In this document: positions 43,601-55,400 of the stretch, one piece after another
Numbering within the stretch: position 1 is the stretch's first letter
Layout of the letters: the number at the start of each line of letters is the position of its first letter
NCBI RefSeq assembly: GCF_032118995.1
Contig: NC_092661.1
Location: 15,881,006 to 15,945,005 of the forward strand
DNA from: Asterias amurensis
Taxonomy: Eukaryota > Echinodermata > Asteroidea > Forcipulatida > Asteriidae
Length of the DNA stretch: 64,000 nt
Reading direction: 5' to 3'
Position numbers and translations under genes: made by a program
Notes under the pieces: generated by a model
Seen by the model: the letters and a program-made list of their open reading frames with translations, nothing else
Told to the model about the DNA's origin: nothing
Database searches by the model: none

Positions 43601-46600
43601 CATACACCAAACCATGGACCACGAGCTACCTTGCCTGGGAGGTCGTCCATCCTGTTTCCTCTCCGACAAACAAAGAGAAGAATGGAATGACATAACAGTC
43701 ATCTACAAGAACGAATGTGAAAATACAGACATGGACGAATCCAACCCAGGCTTTGAAAAATTTGCACAACGAAAGGAGTTAAGTTTTTACCATGGAGAAA
43801 AGGTTGACTGGTGGAACTTTGCCTTGGGTGAAAAACTAAAGGGCAGAGGTTGCGGACATGTCCTGAAAAGAAAAGGATTTCGTGAACTGTTGCAAAAAAT
43901 GAGTAAACCATTGAACAGTCGTAAGTTCAATGACAGTAAAATTGTGACAGTAACCTTGTTACATGAACCTGGTGCAGGTGGTAGTACCTTGGCTCGCCAT
44001 GTGTTTTGGGAACTGCACAGAGAACACCGTTGCATCGTAATCAACAGGGTTACCAACAACACTGTCAATCAAGTAATGGAGGTTCGACACTATGGTTATG
44101 AAAACCGAGATGCAGAAGAGATTCCTCCCATATGTGTACTTGTTGAAGACCTAGATGATATGGAGCTTATTGATCTGATAGCAGAACTTGAGGAAGTGTC
44201 CAAGGGCATAGACATGGGACATGGTGCTGTTTGTGTTCTTCTCCACTGCAAACGAAGTGCGATGTCCTTCAAAATTACCAAAGACGAGTCTAGTCTCGAA
44301 GTTGCGTTGTATCACAAAATGGACGAAAGTGAAAAAGAGAGGTTCCAGCGGAAGTATACTGAGTTAGAAAACAAGGAAAAGGTGTTACAAACTGGGGAGT
44401 TTAAGCCAGATAATCTCCTAGCTTTCATGGTCATGAAGGAAGAATTCAACCCGGAGTATATAAAAAATGTCGTCTCGCGAATACTTCACAATGTAAAGAA
44501 TGACGAACTTTTGCTCATCAAATACTGTGCATTCCTGAATTCCTTCAGACCTGACTCTGTAATACCAATCTCTTGCTGTGACTCAATGATGGGTAAAAAA
44601 TCTTCCTTAATGCATCTGGGAGGCATATCTCATCATATCTCTTCGCCCCAGCAGCCCTGGGAAAAATTAGTTTCCCCCTCGTTCAATATCATGGTGTTAA
44701 GACAGGACAGCGGAATAAAGATTTTCCATAAAAACATAGCAGAAGAGGCTCTGCGTAAAATTATGCAGCAGAGTGGAAGCCAATCCCTGTCTGATGTCAC
44801 TGCAGAGTTTTTAAACAGTGATTTACTGAAGTCCAAGTCCTACAGTCAACAGAACCTTGTTGGGACAACTAAAGAAGTTCTCATCCGGAGGACCAAGCTG
44901 CCTAACGAAACCAGGCCGGAATTTTCTGATCTTATTGAAGCCACTATCTTCTCTGAAGGATCACAAGCAGCAATTGAAATACTCAAACTCGGATTTGAAA
45001 TACTTGATAATCCCTTCGTTGCACAACAGGTTGCTAGATTGTATCTCAAAGAGTCAGAGTTTGATAAAGCAAGCACTTACGCTGATAAAGCTTTGAAGCT
45101 GGATTCAAAGAATGCTTACTTTTATGATACTAAGGGAAGAATTCTAAAGAAGTATTTGACCAGTTTCTCACAACCACTCTTAGTTGAACAGCAGGTCATG
45201 GAAGATGATGTTTGCCGTGATTTCACATCTAAGTCATTCGAAGCTATGACCATCTTCCGAAAATCTTATGAGGTATCTAAAGAGAAGACGCAAACCGAAT
45301 ACAAAAGTTTGTATGCGGAAGTTGACGTTGCTTTCAGACTGCTGAAGGTTATTTACACATGTGTGGAACCACTCAGAACCCATGGAGGCAAAACCCAACA
45401 CTCCAAACTTGCTTTGAGTCCAGAGCTTACATCCACATTTAAAGAGCTTAAGAACCGAATAGATTTCGTTCTGAACTTGATGGATGACATAACTACTTAC
45501 TACAAAGATGGTTCGCATGCACAGGTGGCTAAAAATACACTGGATGAAGTAAAGGAGTACCTGAGAAAGTGCACAAGTCTGTATGAGAAATACTTTGGAG
45601 AAACACTGTCGGGTAACTATGGATACCCGGTTCCCACCAATGCATTGGAAGAGCGCCGTATCAAAGTAAAACAATTAAAGTGTGACCATTTCCGTGATAT
45701 CTTTGACCATGCTCGAGCAAAGAATGAGAAAGTTCTTCAGCAATCTCTGCAACTATTAGAGCAGAATTCAAGTGATTACAGTTTTTTTGATTTGAAAACT
45801 CAGATTCTTGTTCATCTGGCTCTGTCTTCGATGGGTGACAAGTCGGTAATGAAAGCTGACGATGTGTATCAGAAGTTCGTTCGACCCCTTTTTAAGGAAA
45901 GAGATCAACGTGGTAATTTCTACCCTCCGTTCTTCATGATGATGTTCTTATGGCCAATAGAGGGCGTCGTATCAGAGAGAAAAGATAGGAATGACTTGGC
46001 TTATTATTCTTCTGAATTGATAAGGCGTGGAGACAATGAGGACCAAGAGCAAGTGAAACGCCATGCAAAATACAACATGAAACCTCGGACATACTTCTTT
46101 CTTGGTAAAGGTACAGATCTGAGAGTGTTCGCTCACATCAGCGAATTGCCGCCTGCAGCTCAATATAAAGTTGACAAACAGGACAGAGATGGCAGATTTT
46201 GGCATTCGGATTTTGTCAAATCTAGGTTGCTTCGTCTGAAGGGTATTCTTATTAGTTCCACGTACCTAGTTTACCGGTCACCTAAAGGAGAGGACATACA
46301 CATAAAGTTAGCTGTGCCTTATAAGAAACGCACTCCCAGCCAAGAGAAGGTGGAATTTTATCTAGGATTTAGCTGGATCGGACCAGTAGCTTATGCTGTT
46401 ACCGCAAAAAACACAAAAGATGAAGGTACCTTCCTGCGTTTTCACGAAGCCTATCCGAAAAACATTCTGTCAAAAACTAACAGAAGCTCGGACTCCTTGA
46501 GCGTTGTCAGCAAACTGAAGAGAAAACGACAGGATCTTGATTTGGAGTTACAAACATTGCACAAAACAGAGTACAAGGTAAGTACATGTTACAATTTTTA

Positions 46601-49600
46601 CAAAAACTTGCCTTAACTAAAAAAAAAAATCTTGCCCTTCAAACCATCGTTTCAATTTTGTTCTTCTGCCTTTTTTTACGGTAGGCCTTTCAGGCAGCAC
46701 AATGTGAGCACTTTACATTCTCATTGGTGTCACATTTCTTTAGCATAATGGGATATCTGCCACTGTGGATTACTGTTCGATTCACTGTTTTTGGCCAAGG
46801 CCTACAAGGAAGGACACAAGTACAGGTTTGTTGCTGGCAAGTGGCGGAACAACACAGGGGGTCTCGCTGCATTCTACCGAGTTTGATACTCACCCTGCCC
46901 GCACCAGTAGCAACGCCAGACTCTTTTCATCACGCTTCCATCTCATTACACCTTTATCAACATTCCATTTCTTTGCTGTCTTCACCTACCGGATAACACT
47001 GTGCTTGCTACCTCCATGTTGCTAGTAATTATCACTTTCATTTGGTTCTTCATTGGACAGTTTTGTTTAAGCTCAGTTCCATTGCCAGAATTGTACTCAT
47101 TTATTTGAGTGTGATTTACTATGTATATGTTTTGCTTTTCTTGCTTGCATTTGCTCGATTTCATTTCTGCTTTTTATTTTATTTTATTTTGAGCTTTATA
47201 GTTATTTATTTAGTTAATTGTCTTCATTTCTTATATATATTTTTTTTTTATATAGGTTCTTATGGTTGGAGGGAGACATATGTGTGGATTCATGAAATAA
47301 TGTCTTATTGAATGAATTTACTTGTGTGTTTCCCTGTAATTATGAGAATTTATATTTGTTCATTTTTTTTCTTTCTGTGCTCCATGTAATTTGATGTACG
47401 TTCATTGATACTCCATCTCCTTTGATCGTACTTCATTTGCCACTAAGTTTTCTGTTGTTTCTGTTTATATTTGTTTGCATTTATGTTTGCTAATTTAACC
47501 ACTGATAACTCATTTGTTGCTGATGATGCTAGCTACAATACTTGTTCTTACTTTGATCGCAATGATTTTTGTAATCTAAATGTTTCTACCCCTGATAATT
47601 TCTCAATTTTTTTTATGAACTCCAGGAGCCTCTGTAGACATTTTTACGATATTCATGACTTCGTGCTCTCACTCAATCATTCTTTTTCTATCTACGGCTT
47701 TTCAGAAACATGGTTTAAAGAAGCTCCTCCTCAATATGTCCACATGGACAATTACCAACTCATTCATTCCTCTCGTTCCGATAAAACGGGGGAGGAGCTG
47801 CCATGTTTGTGAAAAACTCGCTCAATTTCCACGTTCGTGATGACCTCATGTCATCTTGTGAAGATTTTGAATGTGTCTTCATAGAAATTGAACGAGTCCA
47901 TGCTGTTAATTTGATTGTCGGTAATGTCTACAGGGCTCCTGGGGCTTCCCCGGATAACTTTATCAGGTCGTTTGATTCTTGTCTCAATACTGTCACCAAC
48001 GAAAACAAGCTTTGTTACATAATGGGAGACTTCAATCTAAATTTGCTTAATTGCTCTAACCATCGACCTACAGATGATTTTGTGAATACCTTTTACGCTT
48101 ATGGCTTCCGCCCTTTGTTTGACAAACCGACCCGTATCACCCCTCACTGTGCCACTCTAATAGACAACATCCTTACTAACAATGATCAAGATATGTCTGC
48201 AGGGATCCTTTATTCGGATATCACCGATCACCTACCACTTTTTCAGGTGACTCCCTTTTGTCTTGACAACTCGGCCTCTGCTCGAAATACATATGTCACA
48301 AGGGACATTAATACAACTACAATCCGTTCTTTCATTGCAGACATTGTCAATTTGAACTGGGGCGAAGTCTATGCGGCGGACCAAGCCGATTCTGCCTACA
48401 ATGCTTTTCTTTCTACCTTTAACTCTCTTTACAATCTTCATTTCCCCTTTTCAGTAGGGGTCGTTCTGTGAGAAATCAGCCTTGGATTAATCACTCTATT
48501 GCCAACTCTGCTGATCACAAAAACAGGTTGTACCGGCGTTTCTTACGTAATCCAAGTGCTGCTAACGAGCGTCTGTATAAGGATTACCGTAATCGTCTCA
48601 CCTCAGTCATTCGTGCTGCTAAAAAGAATTACTTCGCCCAGAAGCTGGATCACAACAAAACAAGCTTAAAAAATATCTGGCGTGAAATTAACAGCATTCT
48701 GGGCAAAAATAAAAGGGCTGACCTCCCTTGTGAATTCACCAACGGCGAAGAAACTCTTCTATACCCTCCTGAAATCGCTAACTCGTTTAACACACATTTC
48801 TCTAACATTGGTGCTTCATTGGCTAATAACATCCCTAGTACTAATTCACACTATACAGACTTTCTTCATAACCCGAACAGCTTTTCTTTTTTTCTGACTC
48901 CTACTAACTTTCTGGAAGTCATTAAAATCAGCAATGATTTAAAAAGCAGCTCCAGCTGCGGATTCGATGGCATAAATTCTTCTGTGATTAAATCTGTCAT
49001 TTCCTTTATATCTCGCCCTCTTGCTTACATATTCAACCTTACTTTTACTACTGGTTCCTTTCCTTCTAATCTAAAGGTTGCTAAAGTCATTCCCGTCTTC
49101 AAAAACGGTGAACATCAGCAATTACAGACCTATCTCCATTCTTCCTTGCTTTTCTAAAATTCTTGAGAGACTTTTCTACAACAGACTTAATACTTTTATT
49201 TCTCGCTTCCATCTTCTTTCTGACTCTCAGTACGGGTTTCGAGCTAAACACTCTACAGACATGGCGCTTATTCAATTTGTAGATCAAGTGTCCACTGCTC
49301 TAAATAATAAATTGAGCACTGTCGGTGTCTTTGTTGATCTTTCGAAAGCATTTGACACCATTGATCACTCCATTCTCCTTGACAAACTTAATTTCTACGG
49401 CATAAGAGGTGTTGCTCTCAAATGGCTTTCTTCATATCTTGACAATAGACAACAGTTCACTTCTTTTAAAAATCACAACTCTCCTTGGCAAGAAATTCAT
49501 CATGGCGTTCCACAGGGTTCTATTCTTGGCCCACTCCTCTTTCTGCTCTATATTAATGATCTGCATTCTTCTTCCCTTCTGTCTTTTACGCTCTTTGCAG

Positions 49601-50482
49601 ATGACACAACTATTGCTTTCTCTGACTCCAATCCGGCTAAATCCTTAAATATTATGAATGCCGAACTTCTTAAAGTCTCTTCCTGGTTTAAAGCCAACAA
49701 ACTTTCCCTCAATGAACACAAAACTAAGTTCATGCTCTTCAGTAAATCCTCTCATCTCTCAGAAGATATTCCTATTCTTCGTATCGACAATAATCCTATC
49801 CTTCAAGTTCACTCCACTAATTTTCTAGGTGTTATTATTGATGATCAACTCTCCTGGTCTGAACACATCTCTTCCATTACTAAAACCATTTCCCGCAACA
49901 CTGGTGTTATGTCTAGACTTCGTGCTTTTCTTCCTCCCAAATCTTTGGTATTACTTTATAATACCCTCATTCTTCCATATCTTAACTATTGTAATATCAT
50001 CTGGGCACAAGTTTCTAAAAATAAACTCCATTCATTATTAACCACTCAAAAAAGGGCCATCAGGATATGCACCTTATCGCATCCCCGGGAGCACACCGCA
50101 CCTCTTTTCACACAGATACACTCACTAGCACTTGCAGACATTAATAAACTTCATACGGGTATCTTCATGTACAAATTCACCCACAACCTTTTACCCACCT
50201 CCTTTCGTTCATTATTTATCTTTGTCCGTGACACTCATGGGTACTCTACCAGAACACATAACAAATCACACCTTTATGTGCCATTCACCCGCTCATCATC
50301 CCACTTAAAAACACTTCGTTTCTTTGGGCCGCGTCTTTGGAATGGTTTAAGCCAGTCGATTAGATCACAATCATCTGTGGGTCGATTTAAACGCGCCTAT
50401 AAAAGAGCTCTCCTCTCCCAGTATTTGACATAGTTTGCCTTCTCGCTCTCATTTTACTTTTGCCTAAGTCGTCAGCAAACGC

Positions 50483-50516
<34 letters not shown>

Positions 50517-52403
50517 TCATTTTATCACAGCATGCAAAAGAAAGATGTCATATTCCTTTGTGCCGGTAACTCCTCGAGTCGGGCTACGTCCCGTAGCCTT
50601 AGATCTCAAGAGTCTTTCTCAGGATCCTCGCTGTTCCCAAAAGCGCTGCCTTCTGTAACAGATCTACCCTCACATTTGTCCCTATTTCATCTAGATGTTT
50701 CCCCAGTGCTTTGGGAATGGTGCCAAGTGCTCCAACCACCACGGGGACTACTTTTACCTTTACCTGCCAAATCTTACGAAGTTCCCTAGCCAGGTCCTGG
50801 TACTTCTCGATCTTTTCCATCTCCTTCGAAGCTACCCTTATATCACCTGGCACAGCTATGTCAATGAGATGACACATCTTCTTCGTCTTATCTAATAGCA
50901 CAACATCCGGACGCCTATGTGGTATAACATGATCGGTCTGAATGTTAAAGTCCCAAAGGATCTTGACCTGGTCGGTCTCTACAACTTTTTCCGGAACATG
51001 CTCGTACCATTTCGCAAGCACTTTGACACCATACTTCTTACACAGATCCCAGTGAATCACCTTGGCCAGCTTGTCATGTCTTCCTTTGTACTCCGTTTGG
51101 GCCATCTTACTGCATTCGCTAACAATATGAAATACAGTCTCCTCTGCTTTATTGCACATTCTACACATAGGAGAGACGTTTGCTTTCTCTATCCTTGCCT
51201 TCATTACATTTGTCCTTAGAGACTGGTCTTGCGCCGCAGTATTCAAGCCCTCTGTTTCCTTCTTTAGTTCTCCACTCTTTAACCAATTCCATGACTTGCT
51301 GCTGGCCACTTCCTCAGTACACCTCAAGAACCGGCCATGAAGTGGTTTGTTCCTCCAATCTTTATGTCTTTCCTCCTTCCTTTCCCTCTTGTATTCCTTC
51401 GGCCCAACTTCGTCTGCCCTCGTGTACCTTTGTCCAACTTTCAACAGGCTCTCCTCGGTCCTCCTGACATGACAATGCAAGCTTCTGCGCTCGATCTTAA
51501 CACTGTCCGCCACGCTAAACAACCCCCTTCCGCCCTCTGACCTCGGAAGATAGAGTCTACTAACATTTGACCGCGGGTGTAGCATGCCATGCATGGTCAT
51601 TAGTTTTCTTGTCCTCCTGTCAGTGACATCTAGATCTTCCTTAGTCCACTCGACAATACCCGCACTGTACCTCATCAAAGACACAGCCCATGTGTTAATC
51701 GCCTTAATCATGTTCCCCCCGTTTAGTTTAGACTTCAAACATTTTTTTACACGCCTGATGTATTCTGCCTTCAGCCTTACCTTTGATTCCTCGTGAAGGA
51801 CATGGTCCGATTCAAGAACACCAAGATACCGATAACTCTCCTCCTCACCCAAAGGAGTGAACTTTTTCAAACTTTTTCAGTTATAGACTCCTTAGGCATT
51901 AAATATTAACTTTGAAAACCATGACCCCCATGTTGACTTTTTTCTGGGTCAACCGGAAGTGGGACCATATCTTAAGAACTACACAACCGATTTTCAATCT
52001 TTTTCAGTTTTAGACTCTTTAGGCATTCAAAATCGAACTTGATTTACCGCGACCCAGTACAGGTGTATTGACCTTTACTTCCCGGAAGTTGGATCATATC
52101 TCAAGAACTACACAACCGATTTTTTAACAATAATTAAATTTATTTCAAATAATGACCACGATGCCATGTTGACCTTAAATTCTAATTTTAAAGCTTATTT
52201 CGATTCAGTATGAGATAAAAGACAAGGTAATCACATTTCATAAAGCTGTTATGTATGGGTTTTGTTAAAGCATAGAATACTTTTCTTAACAAAACATTCT
52301 GGAACAGCTTTGTGATTGTTCACAATCTCTAGTTATTATTGTTATTGTTATTGTTATTGTTGATGTTATTGTTATTGTTATCGTTATCGTCGTCGTCGTC
52401 GTT

Positions 52404-52447
<44 letters not shown>

Positions 52448-55400
52448 TGTTGTTGTTGTGCAATTAGTGTTCTCATCATTGTTGTCTTCATCGTGTCTGT
52501 CTTTGTTCGTTTTGTCAGTCCGTTCGTTCTTGTCCCCGTTTATTGTCTGTCCACAGGCATCCCTACATAAGCCTCGGCTTCCAGATGATGCCTCCATACT
52601 CTATGCATTTATTTTTCTCACCCTCATTAAATAGCTTTGTTTATTGGTTATTCCTCAAAAACATTGTTTGTACTCTGTTTTCATGAAGTATGGAAATAAA
52701 TATCAGTTTGAATGAATGAATGAATGAAGTTTGACTATTTTTAAAATCATTGTTTCGGAAACTTTGCAAAAATAAAACGTTTTTGTTGTTGTCATGTGGA
52801 GATCATAAACAATGCAAATTATGTTGTGGTTTGAATCACAGTATGCTTACTTAATGAGTAAATAACAGTTGAACACCGTGAAAACTATGTGAACGGGTAT
52901 GTGTGCAACATATTGTGTACAAACCAATGTGTAAACAACGAGGGTCTGTTGGTGAAAGCTAAAAAAAGGTCAGCTCTAAAAGCAATAGTAATAAAAAGGC
53001 ATCCATTGTCACCTACATGCACGCTTTACTTGTCCACCCCCTGTTTGGTGTGACGAGCCCGCAACTCAGGAGGTATAATGATTGCAATCCCCCCCCCCCC
53101 CCCTGCCATAGAGAGTCGAGGGTTGAGCAGGCCTACAGGCCCCCGGACTCTAAAGTCAACCTCCGCCCCATGGTCAAGGCACTGTAATCCGAGCAGGGCT
53201 TAAAGAGGTTGGAGCAGTCTGTCCTGGGGGTCCCCTGACTGTTGCTTGGGTATGTACTAGGCACATGGTTCATTCCTTCCCCACTCCTGCAGTGCGCAAC
53301 ATTTTGAGAATCTGCTACTCGTTTCAGGAGCTAATGCTGACAAAGGCATGCGGTTGAAAACGACTGAGAGACCAATGGATTTTGTTGCCATGTAAACAAC
53401 TCATTGGTTGGGGGGCCAGCCCAGCCCTAAGCATATTTTGGCCAGCAAAGGCAACAGCCAGCTGCGCTTTCCTGGGGGTTGGCGCAAGTGACTGATTCAT
53501 CTGCCCAATTTGTAGGACGCATACCTGCATGACCCAGTCAGACAGGGTACTTGGAGTTTCTGCCGTTCCAAAACGATGTGATCTGCTACTTGATAGCACT
53601 TCTCCATTTCGGCCTCCCGAACTCCCCTCGCGTATTCACCAGGTAGTTTGAGCAGTTGTGGCTGCGCAGCGAATGCAAGGGGTCTTTGTGTCACAAAACA
53701 TTTGGCTCCTGGTGAGCCAGTGGCAACCAACCTCAGATTTTGTGTAAATTCTGAGAAGTCCCAACCTTCCAAAACGAGAATGGCACGCCCTACAAGGGAA
53801 TGCCTACGGAATGTTCAGCAATGCGCTTACCTCTTTCTACTGGCCGCGATGGCCCCGGCACGTGCCTGGCTCAGGCTGTTGGTGAACTCTGGCATGTTGC
53901 AAATGCGACCAATCAAGTTGCACATGCTCACATTCTACCCTCCCAGGCGGCTGCTTCCTCTCTCGTGGTAGTGGCTGATCAGGGCCAACCTGATGGGAGG
54001 CAAGGCCTTTCGCAGGCCCCTCCATTCACTGACTATCCCTTTCTGGTTGGGGGCCCTTTTAACCCCTGCCAGGCGATGAGCTGTCAGCGCCCTTGAGTTG
54101 TTGGCCATGGCCAACGCCTTTGAAGCAGTTTTGGTCCCTGGTAACAGCTGGAGCACTTCCATTTGTGCATGCGCAACAAGGGTCAACCTATCTGCGGTGC
54201 ACCTTCTGGGCGGCGAGACCCTATCCGGGTATGGATGTGCCCATTCGGCCACAGTTCATTCAGAGTAACTGTAACTATAAATATGAATAATAAACTTGCG
54301 GGTACAACCATGTGTAAAATCTCTTTTGAGGGAGTGTTGGCTCTGAAAATAGCCGGTTTGGTCTTGTCGTTTCGAACAGTATACTCTGCTCATCTTTTGG
54401 CAACGGGCAGAGTATACTGTTTGAAACTTCGATACCACAACGGGACGAGCAGAGTATACTGTTTGAAATGTCGAGACCAAATGGCTCTTTTCAGAGCCAA
54501 CACTCCCTCTAAAGACACATGGTTGTACCCGCAAGCTTACTATTCATATTTATATTTATAGTTAATCTTATTCTCCACACCATGCAAAGCTTCAAACAGC
54601 ATTTACAGATCATTCAGTTGCTCTTCCGTCTCACTGATCGATCAGCCACTCGTGGAGCAGACACACCACCCTTCTACATGGTGGGCGGATGCCCTGTTGT
54701 TCCTGTGGGACTAGTGGCTATAAGCATACTCTTCCCTCGTTGGTCCAACGGGTTCTCACATAGCTGGAGGAGGAGGAGGAGGAGGAGGACTGCAAAGTCC
54801 TCGTTGACACATTTTGGCATCGTCAACCGTGGTTTACGTGACTGATCAGGCTGCTGGTCCGCTGCTTGTCCACCGCATTGTGGTCCTGCCCCGACAGGTG
54901 GATGTCCTCTTCTAACTGGGGTCTGGGTTTCTTCATCTAGCTTCTCAGGATCTCCCCCTGACATGCTGGGTGTTCTCGAAAACTGGTTCGTGGTGAACCA
55001 GTTGCGGCACTCTGCAGGGGCGCTTCAACACTTGGTGCCTAGCGGCCGACCTCACTTTTTGTACCAATCCTGATAAGTCGCACCGGCTGCTGACTCAGTA
55101 CCAAACCTTTATGTGGAAGTGTCGTGGTCGAGCGGTTAAGAGCACCGAATTCAAACTCTGGTATTTCTGATCAGCAGAGTGTGGGTTCGAATCCCCAGTC
55201 GTGACACTTGTGTCCTTAAGCAAGACACTTAACCATTGCTTTGTCCTTCGGATGGGACGTAAAGCCGTTGGTCCAATGTGTTGTGTAACGCATGTAAAAG
55301 AACCCAGTACACTTATCGAAAAGAGAAGGGGTTTGCCCCGGGGTTCCTGGCAGTGGCTGCTATATGCGCCGTAGCAGCACCTTGTAAACCCTTGTAAGGT

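Noticed and set aside
46724-47025. Overlapping plus-strand frames after exon 6 of copy 2
   Set aside because: Intron and LINE 5' flank; no domain, and no counterpart in copy 1.
53497-54252. Overlapping frames of about 90-107 codons on both strands
   Set aside because: A GC-rich block gives long frames by chance; the only meaningful similarity is to a retroelement remnant.
54163-54561. 132-codon frame rich in repeated YCLK words
   Set aside because: It lies in a palindromic element whose AGTATACT repeats create the peptide repeats on both strands.
55119-55207. Functional tRNA gene (Leu/Ser type)
   Set aside because: The tRNA-like part runs on into a SINE body and LINE-like tail; there is no clean terminator, and the stems are imperfect.
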